DNA from: Lachnospiraceae bacterium OF09-6
GTDB lineage: Bacteria > Bacillota > Clostridia > Lachnospirales > Lachnospiraceae
Assembly (NCBI GenBank): GCA_003435055.1
Contig: QUMM01000013.1
Location: 11,434 to 75,433 of the forward strand
Reading direction: 5' to 3'
DNA length: 64,000 nucleotides
Part shown: one piece after another, positions 29,803 through 39,989 of the stretch
Position numbering within the stretch: the first letter of the stretch is position 1
Layout of the letters: each line of letters starts with the position of its first letter
Translations under genes and position numbers: made by a program
The notes under the pieces: model-generated
Database searches by the model: none
What the model saw: only the letters and a program-made list of their open reading frames with translations
Told to the model about the DNA's origin: nothing

Positions 29803-31827
29803 TTATGCATTTTTCTTAGCAGCTGTCTTTTTTGCTGCTGATGTCTTTCTGGCTGTCGTCTCTTTTTTTACAGTATTTTTACGTGCTGTAGTCTTTTTTA
29901 CGGTCTTGTCCTTTTTTTCATACTGGAATACGGCCACCCCATATGCCGGAAGGCTGTATCCGATGGAATATGGTTTATTGTCGCAGACTCCCTTTTTAGA
30001 GCGATAGCTGGATGCTCTCTTTTCTCCGCTTCCGCCAAAGCGAGCCTCATCACTGTTCAATACCAGCTTATAGCTTCCAGACTGTGGTACCCCTACACGA
30101 TACTCCGGTCGTTCTACCGGTGTAAAGTTCACTACAAAGAGCAGATTGTTCTTGCCATCCTTAGAATGACGGATAAAGCTGAAGATACTGCGGTCGCTGT
30201 CATCTGCATTGACCCACTCAAAGCCTTCCCAGTTGTCATCAGTCTCATACAGAGCCGGGCTTCCCTGATACAGATGAAGCAGCTCCTTCACATACTCTTT
30301 CATCTGAACATGCTTTTCTTCCGCCAGCAGATACCAGTCCAGTTCTCTCGCTTCGCTCCATTCACGGAACTGGGCAAAATCCTGTCCCATAAACAACAGC
30401 TTCTTACCAGGATGTCCCATCATAAAGCTGTATCCTGCCTTCAGATTTGCAAATTTATCATCATATTCTCCCGGCATCTTATTGATCATGGAGCCCTTCA
30501 TATGTACTACTTCATCGTGAGACAGCACCAGCACATATTTTTCTGAAAATGCGTAAGTCATAGAGAATGTCATCTTGTTATGGTTGTAGCTTCTGAAATA
30601 TGGATCCAGCTTCATGTAATCAAGAAAGTCGTGCATCCATCCCATGTTCCATTTCATGGTAAATCCCAGTCCGCCGTCTTCCGGTCTTCCGGTCACCTGT
30701 GGCCATGCTGTAGATTCCTCTGCAATAATCATGGTTCCGTGATTTCGTCCAGTCACTACTGTATTCAGATGTTTGAAGAATTCGATCGCTTCCAGATTCT
30801 TATTCTCTCCATAGATATTCGGCACCCAGTTGCCTGCACTGCGGCCATAATCCAGGTACAGCATAGATGCCACTGCATCCACACGCAATCCGTCAATATG
30901 GAACTGTTCTACCCAGTACAGAGCATTGGCAATCAGGAAATTCTTTACTTCGTTCTTAGCATAATCAAATACCTTGGTTCCCCAATCCGGATGCTCGCCC
31001 TTTCTTGGATCTGCATATTCATACAGTGCCTGTCCGTCAAAATCTGCCAGACCTGCGGCATCCTTCGGAAAATGCGCCGGTACCCAGTCCAGAATCACGC
31101 CTATTCCATTCTTATGGAAGTAGTTCACCATATACTGGAAATCTTCCGGTGTACCATATCTGGCTGTCGGTGCATAGTAGCCAATCACCTGATAGCCCCA
31201 GGAACCATCAAATGGATGCTCGGCAATCCCCATCAGTTCCACATGTGTATACCCCATATCCTTTACATACTCTGTCAGTTCATGGGCGAATTCACGATAA
31301 TTGTAAAATCCATCCGGATCCTCTTCTGTCACCGGATGCTTTCTCCAGGAACCCGGATGTACTTCGTAAATTGCCATCGGGATTTCATCCACATTCTGTT
31401 TCCCTCTGGCCTTCAGCCATCTGGCATCTGCCCACTTCAGACGAGAGATATCCGTCACCCTGGAAGCAGTTCCCGGACGGAACTCTGCCTGATTGCCATA
31501 TGGATCTGCCTTATACAGCTTTCTTCCATCACTGGTAGTAATCAGGAACTTATATAGTTCTCCCACACCGATTCCTTCTACAAAGATCTCATAGATACCG
31601 ATCTCACCGACACGGGTCATCTCATAAGCTTCCCGTTCTTCCCATTCATTAAAATCACCTACTACGTGTACCTTGGCAGCATGCGGTGCCCACACGGCAA
31701 AATAAACACCTTTTTTGCCCTCATTGGTCGCCAGGTGCGCTCCCAGCTTCTTATATATATCATAATGTGTGCCCTGCCCAAAGAGATACTGATCCAGTTC
31801 TCCAATCCGCACTTCTTTTAATTCCAT
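29803..31827 (-). CDS. glgB: 1,4-alpha-glucan branching enzyme with a Lys/Ala/Thr-rich tail
   Basis: This forms alpha-1,6 branches during glycogen synthesis. The order is a CBM48 domain (about 35-115, GVYFAVWAPHAAKVHVVGDF), then a GH13 barrel with YTHVELMGIAEHPFDGSWGY, the catalytic nucleophile in DGLRVDAVASMLYLDY, the acid in MIIAEESTAWPQV and the transition-state Asp in LVLSHDEVVHMKGSM, and an all-beta C-terminal domain. It is 674 residues long. The last 35 or so residues (KKTTARKNTVKKETTARKTS and on) form a histone-H1-like basic tail that is not part of the normal enzyme. No other glycogen genes are in the window. The start follows AAGGGGGA. Confidence 0.95.
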   Translation of the reverse strand: MELKEVRIGELDQYLFGQGTHYDIYKKLGAHLATNEGKKGVYFAVWAPHAAKVHVVGDFNEWEEREAYEMTRVGEIGIYEIFVEGIGVGELYKFLITTSDGRKLYKADPYGNQAEFRPGTASRVTDISRLKWADARWLKARGKQNVDEIPMAIYEVHPGSWRKHPVTEEDPDGFYNYREFAHELTEYVKDMGYTHVELMGIAEHPFDGSWGYQVIGYYAPTARYGTPEDFQYMVNYFHKNGIGVILDWVPAHFPKDAAGLADFDGQALYEYADPRKGEHPDWGTKVFDYAKNEVKNFLIANALYWVEQFHIDGLRVDAVASMLYLDYGRSAGNWVPNIYGENKNLEAIEFFKHLNTVVTGRNHGTMIIAEESTAWPQVTGRPEDGGLGFTMKWNMGWMHDFLDYMKLDPYFRSYNHNKMTFSMTYAFSEKYVLVLSHDEVVHMKGSMINKMPGEYDDKFANLKAGYSFMMGHPGKKLLFMGQDFAQFREWSEARELDWYLLAEEKHVQMKEYVKELLHLYQGSPALYETDDNWEGFEWVNADDSDRSIFSFIRHSKDGKNNLLFVVNFTPVERPEYRVGVPQSGSYKLVLNSDEARFGGSGEKRASSYRSKKGVCDNKPYSIGYSLPAYGVAVFQYEKKDKTVKKTTARKNTVKKETTARKTSAAKKTAAKKNA

Positions 31828-31887
31828 GATTCTGTCCCCCTTTTTCTAATATCTTTTAACCTATATTCCGGTACTTCTTCCTCGCCG

Positions 31888-32529
31888 TTATGTCCAGATT
31901 CCATGCATAAACTGATGTATCAGACTGCCCTTCTGCTCTTCTGATACCGTAATGTTATCCTCGCCGTCATCCTGATATCCCAGAAACAATATGTAATGAT
32001 TCAGCAATCCCAGGAAACCAATTGCGAACTGCTTCTGTCTGCCATTCATATTTCCCAGCTGTCCGGATGCCTGTTCGAAAAGCTGCACCGTCAGATTATA
32101 CAGCTGCGTAATATATGGCCGCACAGCGGTATATACCTCATTCTCCCTGGCTGAATAGCTGAATGCCATAAACAGCATATACGCCTTGCGGTTCTCATTG
32201 GCAAAATCAATCAGTGTCCCGGCAAATGCAGTTAAGGATTCCTCTATGCCATTCTGAAACTGTGCATTTTCTGACAATCTTCCGAAAAATCCGGAAAATT
32301 CCCGCTCCAGAAGTACCTCTAACAGTCCGTACTTGCTTCCAAAATAATGATATAACGTTGGCTTGGTAATCCCGGCAGCCTGACAGATCTCCTGTATGCC
32401 GACTGCATCATAGCCTCTCTGATAAAAAAGTTCTAATGCACATGTCAGTATGTTTTCTCGATTATCCATTTTCCTGCTCTCCATCACCAGGCCAGTCTGC
32501 TCCTTCTCCCTTGCTGTCAACTTTTTCAT
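31888..32529 (-). CDS. TetR family transcriptional regulator
   Basis: This is a regulator of 193-213 residues depending on the start. The N-terminal HTH is ILTCALELFYQRGYDAVGIQ then EICQAAGITKPTLYHYFGSK, the standard TetR DNA-binding fold; the rest is a helical ligand domain. Three in-frame ATGs exist (32529, 32484, 32469), and the last, MDNREN, is preceded by AGCAGGAAA and fits family length best. A perfect operator-like palindrome lies 15 bases before the first ATG, which suggests autoregulation. The ligand and other targets are unknown. Confidence 0.85.
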   Translation of the reverse strand: MKKLTAREKEQTGLVMESRKMDNRENILTCALELFYQRGYDAVGIQEICQAAGITKPTLYHYFGSKYGLLEVLLEREFSGFFGRLSENAQFQNGIEESLTAFAGTLIDFANENRKAYMLFMAFSYSARENEVYTAVRPYITQLYNLTVQLFEQASGQLGNMNGRQKQFAIGFLGLLNHYILFLGYQDDGEDNITVSEEQKGSLIHQFMHGIWT

Positions 32530-32543
32530 TGTCTAAATTCAAG

Positions 32544-32559
32544 TATACCGAACGGTATA
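32544..32559. promoter_or_regulatory. TetR-type operator palindrome
   Basis: TATACCG-AA-CGGTATA is a perfect 7+7 inverted repeat immediately upstream of the TetR gene and the best candidate site for its own product. Confidence 0.7.
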
Positions 32560-32578
32560 TTCTATGTCAAGAAGAATA

Positions 32579-32629
32579 AAAAATACCCTGTAAAATCAGC
32601 AACCTGCCATTTTTACAAGGTATTTTTTG
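32579..32629 (-). terminator. Terminator after the TPR/ATPase gene
   Basis: Stem AAAAAATACC-TGTAAAA with TTTTACA-GGTATTTTTT, A/T runs on both sides, just past the stop at 32638. Confidence 0.8.
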
Positions 32630-32637
32630 TATAACTT

Positions 32638-34909
32638 TTACTTTATCTTTCCAAAGTATTTTCCTTTAATGATGATACGGTCTTCTGCATCATAACGTTT
32701 GCCGGATACTGTGGAGAAAAGCTTGCCAAGACTGAACTTATTTGCCTTTTTGATCGCCTTGTCCATGATCTCTTTTACATCCAGAATCGCTACCGGCTGT
32801 TCCGAATTCTGCAGAACTCCGATACCGTCATACAGTGTCAGTACTGCAGAATCATCCATGACACAGTCATTCTGAAGTGCATAATATTTACCAAACTCTA
32901 CCAGTTCATCATTCGTCAGGGTCGGTACATTCAATGTGATATCAAACTTCTGCGCAAACTGTGGATTGCGTCCCAGCAGATCCATCAGATATCTTCTCTC
33001 GTCTTCCAGGAATACAATCAGCCGTCTGTCTTAAAATCCATTGCCATAGACAGCTGTGCTGCCGCATTATCACTGAGATCTCCTGCTTCCTCGATAATCA
33101 GGATACCACCTGCGATCTTATTTACTGTTGCAGCAATGTCCTTGCCATTCAGATCTTCTGCATAAATCTTTGCAACCTTCTGACTCTGCAGACCTTTGCA
33201 TCTTCCGAGAATCTTTGCCATGCCAAGGGCCAGTGTGTACGTCCATTTCCTGCGTCTCCGATCAGAAGTACATTTCCATGAGAGGATGTCTTATCTGTCA
33301 GGATGCTGCGCATCATCAGAGTCACTACTTCATTGACCTGCTCATTCATGCCACGAATACTGCTCCAGAATCCAAGAAGGCTCTTTTCCTTCTCATCCAG
33401 TCCGGTTCTCACATAACTCATAGGATCAATCTTCGGCTGCTGAGGTTCTGCTTCCTGCTGTGCTGTCTGAACAGGAGTCTCTTCTGCAGCTTCCGCTGCC
33501 TCTGCTGGCTTCTCAGGTTCTACTGCCTGAACTGCTTCCTGAACTGGCTGTACATTCTGAACTGTTTCCTGAACTGGTTGTACATCCTGCACCTCTTCCT
33601 GCACAGGCTGCTGCTTCTCTTTCTCTTCTTTATTCATAACCGGAACATCTTTCAACACTGGTTCTTTTACTGGTTCCGGTACAGGAATCTGTACTGCCGC
33701 TGCCTCTCTCTGCCTTGCTGCCAGTTCTGTCGCATAGGAACGCAGATCTCTGTCACCGATCTCTCTGTGAATGCTGTCAGACAGATTAATCGTTTCTGCA
33801 CTGAGGATATCCTGTGGCTGTGTCTCCTCCACCTGTGCCTCCGGGGCTGCTTCGGATACAGGAGACTGCTTCGGTTCCTCAGCGGCACCCGTCAGAATAT
33901 CATCAATTGACATCTGGCCTTCCATCTGCTGTTCTTCTTCTGGTTCTTCTTCCTGCGTTGCTGCTACTGCTGCTTCCGGAATCGGTTCTGGTTCTGCTGC
34001 AGGCTTGCTTCCTCTCATACCAGAAAGGATCTGTCTCATACTGTTGGCCAGTTCATTCTGCATCTCAACTGTATTAAAATCCTTTGGTCTGGCTGGTTCT
34101 GTCGTCTGTTCTTCCTGTGTAGTCTCTTCTTTATGTTCTGCAACGGCTGCTGCGATCTCTTTTTCTGTATTCATCATAATACTGTCTGCGATCACCTCTG
34201 TCTCAGACTTCGGCAGTTCCTTAGTGATCTCTTCATCCAGTGTAGGCACTGCTGCCTCAATAGCAGCTTCCTTGGTCTCCATATCTACAATACTGCTTGG
34301 ATTATCATAAATTGTCTGCTGCTCCGGTGTCAGCGGTGCATACTTCTTCTTCAGTTCCAGCGCCTGTACCACATACTCCCCATTGTGGAACCACAATGCC
34401 AGATCATCACATTCTGCAATACACTTATCAATCATACCTGCCTGTGCATACAGCCTGGCCAGTTCGTACGCCCACTGTTCGGTATATTCCTGACTCTTCA
34501 GTTCTTCCAGTACCTGAATCTGTTCTTCTACAGAGGAACCTCTTCCTTTGTAAATCTCATACTTCAAAATGTATTTATTATTGTCATGAGGGGCAAGATT
34601 CACATATTCTGTATAGTATTCTACTGCGTCATCAAAATCCTGTGTCTGCACACATGCCTCTGTCAGGCGGTACAGAATCTGTCTGCTGCCTGGAGAACGT
34701 CTGTAAGCACGATATAAAATATTCTTGCTGTCTTCTGCCCGGCCAACGATCTCATAGATCTCACTCACCAGACAAAGGGTACGTACACTTCTGACTCTCT
34801 TCCATTCAATGGTATCTGCAATGGCAACTGCCTCTTCATATTCTTCTTTATCCACCAGTTTTTTCATCTCTTCCAGCTTTGCCTGGTATTCGTATTTATC
34901 CACTTTCAT
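32638..34909 (-). CDS. TPR protein with C-terminal AAA-like ATPase domain (two frameshifts, near 33238 and 33025)
   Basis: This is a 757-residue cytoplasmic protein. Residues 1-210 form TPR-like helix pairs (EYEEAVAIADTIEWKRVRSV, SRQILYRLTEACVQTQDFDD). Residues about 220-510 are acidic, Pro/Glu/Gln-rich and repetitive (the VQPVQE type). The last 230 or so residues carry a Walker A (LLIGDAGNGRT), Walker B-like GGILIIEEAGDLSD, and further AAA+ segments FLEDERRYLMDLL and VPTLTNDELVEFGKYYALQN. One added base near 33238 restores RTTLALGMAKILG; another near 33025 restores DFKTDRLIVFLED. The start at 34909 follows AAGGGG. It resembles CbxX/CfxQ-type ATPases, but the role is unknown. Confidence 0.75.
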
Positions 34910-35073
34910 GCACCCCTTATATTTATTTTCTATCCTGATACCCACAGATCTCCATTGATCTGGATGATATCTGGTATTATTATTTAACATAGTTGTAACA
35001 ATTCTATCACAGACATATAGCCTTGTCAAAGGGAAACCCACCTGTTTTCACACTTTACTACTATTCCATTATT

Positions 35074-35598
35074 TTACAAATATGTAACAATCACAAAACT
35101 TGCCAGAATCCCTGCCATCGTAGCCAGCAATGCTCCATTTCTCGTATAGCGTCCATTTTTTATGGAAACTGCCGCAAAATAAACACTCATTGTGTAAAAA
35201 ACCGTCTCCGTGCAGCTCATAAATATAGACGCAAGCAGACCAATGTCAGAATCTGGTCCATACTTTTGAAACAGATCCAGCGTCAGCCCTGTCGCTGCGC
35301 TGGCGGAAAACAGCCGCATCACCAATACCGGCAGAATTTCTGTCGAAAATCCACTGTTTTTCAGCAGAGCTCCCAGCAGATCCACAATCTCATCCAGCAG
35401 CCCGGACCCACGCAGGACTCCTGCTGCTGTCAACAGTCCAATCCACGCAGGAAGTAACTGCGCAGTTGTTTTCAGACCTTTTGCCGCTCCTTTTAAAAAG
35501 ATCGAATATACTGGTCTTTTTTTTAATATCCCGTCCATCACGATCACAGTGACCAGTAATGGAATTGTCAGTACGGATACATAATTCAGGATTTCCAT
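35074..35598 (-). CDS. spmB: Spore maturation protein B
   Basis: This is a 174-residue membrane protein of the nucleoside-recognition/Gate family, matching SpmB. Typical segments are YSIFLKGAAKGLKTTAQLLP, WIGLLTAAGVLRGSGLLDEI, LPVLVMRLFSASAATGLTLD and SIFMSCTETVFYTMSVYFAA. In Bacillus SpmA and SpmB act together in spore core dehydration. No spmA partner lies next to it: the neighbours are an adhesin and a TPR protein, so it is either separated from spmA or a relic. It suggests a spore-forming ancestry. Confidence 0.88.
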   Translation of the reverse strand: MEILNYVSVLTIPLLVTVIVMDGILKKRPVYSIFLKGAAKGLKTTAQLLPAWIGLLTAAGVLRGSGLLDEIVDLLGALLKNSGFSTEILPVLVMRLFSASAATGLTLDLFQKYGPDSDIGLLASIFMSCTETVFYTMSVYFAAVSIKNGRYTRNGALLATMAGILASFVIVTYL

Positions 35599-35604
35599 AA
35601 AATC

Positions 35605-35643
35605 ACCCGGGACATCTACTTTTTACAGTCTATGTTCCGGGTG
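35605..35643 (-). terminator. Terminator between the adhesin and spmB
   Basis: On the minus strand CACCCGG and CCCGGGTG form a stem followed by ATTTTATG, lying in the 55-base gap after the adhesin stop. Confidence 0.5.
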
Positions 35644-35653
35644 TCTGATTCTA

Positions 35654-38600
35654 TTATTCTTTTCTTCGTTTTTTTATGAGTACTGCTGCAAACAAGATAC
35701 ATGCAGCGGCCAACATAGACAGATAGAGTACCACATTTGTTGTATCTCCTGTCTGTACAGAATTGCCACCGGCCGCCAGTTCTGCCGCCGCTGATGCAGA
35801 TCCCCCATATCCGGCGTATTCTGCATTGTAAGAATTCTTCAGTTCACTGGAAGATACTGCCTGTGCGCCCGCTGGTTCTGTTACATAATCATTGGTGATC
35901 TCCGCAATCAGATCCTTGCTGGTGTCCATATGCAGTCCATCTTCCGGATTGTTTACCTTGAAAGTCGCATTATTCTTTAATGGATTGCCGTTCTTATCGG
36001 TCTCCGCTACATAATATACTCCTGCCGGTATATTCTCAAAAGTTGCTTCCGCATAGACCTGACTGGTAGTCATGGTCAGTCTGCGCACACCTGCTGCTGT
36101 ATATCTCTTTGTCAGATTCTTATCGGTAAACAGGGCACAGTAATAAGTTCCATTCACCTTGATGGCATTTCCTTTATAAGCAGCACGCATCACTACCCGA
36201 ATGGTTCCGCTGGCTCTTCTGGTCTGCATGGTAACTGCTGCCTGATTTCCACTCTTATAAGTGTGGAACACACCAGAGCCTGCCAGATCATATCCGGTTG
36301 GAGCTCCGGTCTCTACCAGAGTATACTCCGTATTTGCTGCCAGTACACCTTCTACCAGATGGCCGCCCTTTTCACTGGATGTCCAGGATACCGCATTCCC
36401 ATTTTTATCTTTTACTACATTGCCATCCTTGTCACGGATCTCCAGCTTTGCACCGGACAGAATCTTCAGATTCGTATATTCATAAGCTTTTTTTCCATTC
36501 CTGGTCACCTGTGTTCTGCTGTCGTAACCTTTTCTGGTTACCAGAACTTTTACGGTATCTGCTGAAATCGCTACCGTTTTTTCCTGTCTGGTTCTGGAAG
36601 AAAGTGCGATCTGTTTACCGACACTGTAAGATCCTGACGCTGTAGGTGCTCCTATAATGTAACCTGCCGGAGCTGAGGTCTGCACTATCTGGTACTTTGT
36701 GTTAGGATCAAGCAGTCCCACAACTTCTGTCAGCTGTCCTTCTGTGGTAATCGTCTTCAACACAGCATTCTCTTTTTTAATTGCAATGGTTGCTCCACTT
36801 ACATAGCTTCCTGAATATGGTGACGTCTTGGATACATTATCAATAACTCCTACTTTTATCACTGTTGGCTGATTGGAAAATGTAATAATCGGATCTGCAC
36901 CTTTGGTATCCATCTTGTAGGTATTGCTCTTCAGATCAGAAGTAGTGGCATTATAATGTCCTGTCACTCTGGTCTGTGTAATCGTATACTTCATACCACG
37001 TTCCAGCATGCCAACCAGCTTTGCCTGACCATTGCTGTCTGTGGTAACAGTGGTACCCTTATCTGCTCCATCCGACTTCTTCACAGTAATCTTCACATTC
37101 TCCAGGGCTTTACCGCTTCTGCTGTCTACTGTCTTCAGTGTCATTATCATCGGTTTATAGGACAATTCTGCGGATGGAGTCAGACTCTTCTGATCATCCA
37201 CTGTGATCTCCTGCGATTTGCTTTCCATCCAGTACTGTGCCGGAATAGTATCTGTATCTCCCGTTACCGTATACTTTCCTTCCGGGAGACCCCTGATCAC
37301 AGCAATACCACTATTGTCTGCTGCTGCGGTAATCACCGGTGTTGTCGTACCTTCTGGTGTGACACTGAACTTCATACCGTCAAACTTTTTATCTGGCTTG
37401 TCCGTTCCGGTTGCAGAAAGCGTAACCTCAGAATATACATTCTCGATGGTAATACCAAAATCTCCATCCAGACTGAACTGACTGCTTCCGTCTGCACCTG
37501 ATGTCAGGGCAACACCCGCTGTATTCTTATATATGGTATAATAATCTGCATTTCCGACAAATGTATTGTTACTGATATAATTGCCACCGGCATTGATGGT
37601 ATATGTCGCTTTCAGCACTACTTCGCCTTCTGCTACTGTTCCATTTACAGGAAGGCCAGAAATCTTAATTCCTTTACTGCTATTTACAATAGCTGCCGCA
37701 ATTGTTATTTGGCTGCCTGTTATCTGGACTGCATTTGTATCTTTCGTGATATCTTTTTCACCGGTGTCTGTAATCTGCGTAATTGTTATTGCAGGCACGG
37801 CATTCTGCAGATCTGCAATATTCGTTGCGCTGATAACCAAATCTTTCGCTGTCGGTTTATCAGTTCCAACAGACTGCACTGTCAGTGTGAGATTATTGGC
37901 CGGCTGCGCCTGTGTCTCGCTTTCCTGCACTGCAATCTGCGGTGCTGTCGTCTCTGATGTTACAGTTTCCGGTTCCTTTGTCTCTGGAGCCGTAGTCTCA
38001 ACCTCCGTAGCCGGAACTTCTGTCTCTTTCACTGTCTCGGATTCACTCTGTTTTTCTGTCTCTTTTTCTTTGGTCACTGCAAAAAGATAATCAGAAAATC
38101 CATCGGTAGAAAATGTGATGGTCTCTTTCCCAGCTTTTTCTTCTGCTTTTTTGATCTCCAATTTCTCGGCAGTCTGGTCTTTTTCACTGGTGGGTCCAGC
38201 TTCTGTTGTCTTCTCAGTCTCTGCTTCAGACGCTGTCTCTTCGCCTTCTGCATTTTGCCTCTTCATTGCATCCAGTTCTTCGTCTGTCAGATCACGGATA
38301 TGGAATACTTCCAGACCTTCTTCTTTCAGATCCTTCTGGAATTCCTTCTTATCGATCACTACTGTCACCTTAATGTCTGCTTTTTCTCTCGGTGTCAGCT
38401 CGATCTCTTTGTTATTCTTTTCAAAGTGCAGATCGTAGATCTGATAGCCGGTGATCTCATACCGGCCAGCAGCTTCTTCTGCCAGTTTCAGATCCTCTTT
38501 TGCTTCTTTCGTATCCTTTTTTACAACATCTGCTACCAGTTCTGCCCCTTTCGGCAGATCCATGTCATCTGGCACCTCTACACTGACGGTATAGTTCTTC

Positions 38601-39013
38601 TCCCCAGCTGTGTAGATACCATCTTCCGTTTCTTTTTCCGTCTTTTTCTCGGTATCGGTCTGCTTTTCGGTTGCCTGCGTACTGCTCTCGCTCTGCTCCT
38701 CTGTTGGAGTCTCCGTTGGTGCCTCTGTAGCAGGAGCTGGCGCTTCTGTCGGAGCTTCCGTGGCTGGTGCCTCCGTTGGCGCTTCTGTCGCAGGGGCTGG
38801 TGCCTCCGTTGGTGCTTCTGTCGGAGCCTCTGTGGCTGGCGCCTCGGTCGGGGCTTCCGTGGCTGGTGCCTCCGTTGGTGCTTCCTCTGCCTGCGTAGCA
38901 ATCTCCTCTGCCTGCGCAGACTCTTCCTCTGCCAGACCGGTCATACTGATATTTGAAAATAACATAGAGGCCGTCAGCAATGCTGCCGCTCCCCTTTTCC
39001 ATCTATGTCTCAT
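35654..39013 (-). CDS. Large SpaA-like (Cna-B) surface adhesin/pilin-type protein
   Basis: This is a 1,119-residue secreted, wall-anchored protein. A signal peptide (AAALLTASMLFSNISMTGLA, about 9-28) is followed by a (T/P)EAP-A repeat stretch of about 75 residues and an acidic Thr/Glu spacer. The body has several Cna-B/SpaA-type prealbumin-like folds with the usual E-box patterns, for example YTITQTRVTGHYNATTSDLK, YQIVQTSAPAGYIIGAPTA, YTLVETGAPTGYDLAGSG and YYVAETDKNGNPL. These often form isopeptide bonds. The C-terminus has a sortase-type signal NSVQTGDT, a hydrophobic helix and KKRRKE. No sortase gene is adjacent. GGAGG precedes the ATG. It probably mediates attachment to host or neighbours. 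Confidence 0.88.
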   Translation of the reverse strand: MRHRWKRGAAALLTASMLFSNISMTGLAEEESAQAEEIATQAEEAPTEAPATEAPTEAPATEAPTEAPTEAPAPATEAPTEAPATEAPTEAPAPATEAPTETPTEEQSESSTQATEKQTDTEKKTEKETEDGIYTAGEKNYTVSVEVPDDMDLPKGAELVADVVKKDTKEAKEDLKLAEEAAGRYEITGYQIYDLHFEKNNKEIELTPREKADIKVTVVIDKKEFQKDLKEEGLEVFHIRDLTDEELDAMKRQNAEGEETASEAETEKTTEAGPTSEKDQTAEKLEIKKAEEKAGKETITFSTDGFSDYLFAVTKEKETEKQSESETVKETEVPATEVETTAPETKEPETVTSETTAPQIAVQESETQAQPANNLTLTVQSVGTDKPTAKDLVISATNIADLQNAVPAITITQITDTGEKDITKDTNAVQITGSQITIAAAIVNSSKGIKISGLPVNGTVAEGEVVLKATYTINAGGNYISNNTFVGNADYYTIYKNTAGVALTSGADGSSQFSLDGDFGITIENVYSEVTLSATGTDKPDKKFDGMKFSVTPEGTTTPVITAAADNSGIAVIRGLPEGKYTVTGDTDTIPAQYWMESKSQEITVDDQKSLTPSAELSYKPMIMTLKTVDSRSGKALENVKITVKKSDGADKGTTVTTDSNGQAKLVGMLERGMKYTITQTRVTGHYNATTSDLKSNTYKMDTKGADPIITFSNQPTVIKVGVIDNVSKTSPYSGSYVSGATIAIKKENAVLKTITTEGQLTEVVGLLDPNTKYQIVQTSAPAGYIIGAPTASGSYSVGKQIALSSRTRQEKTVAISADTVKVLVTRKGYDSRTQVTRNGKKAYEYTNLKILSGAKLEIRDKDGNVVKDKNGNAVSWTSSEKGGHLVEGVLAANTEYTLVETGAPTGYDLAGSGVFHTYKSGNQAAVTMQTRRASGTIRVVMRAAYKGNAIKVNGTYYCALFTDKNLTKRYTAAGVRRLTMTTSQVYAEATFENIPAGVYYVAETDKNGNPLKNNATFKVNNPEDGLHMDTSKDLIAEITNDYVTEPAGAQAVSSSELKNSYNAEYAGYGGSASAAAELAAGGNSVQTGDTTNVVLYLSMLAAACILFAAVLIKKRRKE
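38710..38890. repeat. TEAP-coding repeat tract in the adhesin
   Basis: Codons for repeated A-P-T-E and P-A-T-E units run for about 180 bases. This is a low-complexity stalk region likely to vary in length between strains. Confidence 0.75.
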
Positions 39014-39105
39014 TTGATATCCTCCATTCTCTCATGGTACGGTTTCTTTTCCTCAGTATAACACGGACAGTTCGGTTTTCCTATCTTAAAATTGTGAACT
39101 TTTCT

Positions 39106-39989
39106 TTAAACTTTTTTTGAGGTTGCTGCTGAAAAACGTTTTTCTCCAATCATCTGCAGCCCCATCGGCAGCAATAACAATACTGCATAAGCTCCATAGA
39201 ACACCACCGACATTCCCGTGATCCGGTTCATCATGATAGTTGGGTTATACTGAATGCTTGTCTGGTTAAATGCCACCGCCATAAGAGTGACTGTGATACA
39301 GGCAAATATGGCAATGACAAAGCTTCGGTCACGGTTATCGAACCGGTAGATGGAGAACGCCGTCCGTCCCCGCAGGAATATCCGCGGCATTTCATGGAAG
39401 CTGCACTGTCCATGAAGTCTTCCAGCGTCCAGGTAATTAAAATAGAAAGAAAGCTGCACATATGCAGCAGACACTGCAGCGGATTGCCCTGAAAGCAGCC
39501 CTTTCCGATGCCTCTGCGGGACAGCTCGATTCTTCGTCCCCTCTGTTTTATCCTCGGTACAAACCGGAGCAGAATAGACAGATACAGGGACAGTCTTGGG
39601 GAAATTCTGCCAAATAAATAGACTACTTTGTCTGCGGATACCACTGCAAAGATGCAGGAAAAGATCATGATTACGGCAGCGATCTTCGTTCCCCGGATAA
39701 TCCCCACCGTCACAGCTTCCAGCGTGATTTGATTGCCGATAAAATTCATCCTCAGATTGGTAATTCCAAAGTGGTTATAATAAGAATACCAGGCTGTGTA
39801 AGCCCCGATCAGCGGAATCAGACACAAGTTAAAAATCAGCGACCGCTTTCCATTTAATTTAATGGAATAGACAAATGCACACAAAAACGAAATGGCCAGA
39901 TAAACCGGGTGGTCGAAGTTCACTGCACAGACGATGGCGGTCACAAAATAGATCAGGTTGATCATTGGATGGTAACTGTCAAATCTCAT
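39106..39989 (-). CDS. ECF transporter T component, second copy (frameshifted near 39370)
   Basis: This is a 294-residue membrane subunit of the EcfT/CbiQ family after repair. It begins RFDSYHPMINLIYFVTAIVC, which closely parallels the other T subunit of this operon. Other family features are VYLFGRISPRLSLYLSILLR and the coupling-helix region RRGIGKGCFQGN. The frame breaks within four G residues; a fifth restores CGGRTAFSIYRFDNRD, matching CGKRTTFSIYRFENRD in the sister protein. The ATG overlaps the stop of the S-component gene, so they are coupled. T subunits link the ATPases to the substrate-binding S subunit. This is the last gene of the operon. Confidence 0.85.

Noticed and set aside
38578..39002. 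Arg- and Gly-rich frames on the minus strand antiparallel or shifted within the adhesin repeat tract
   Set aside because: They are alternate-frame readings of the TEAP repeat region of a well-supported gene.
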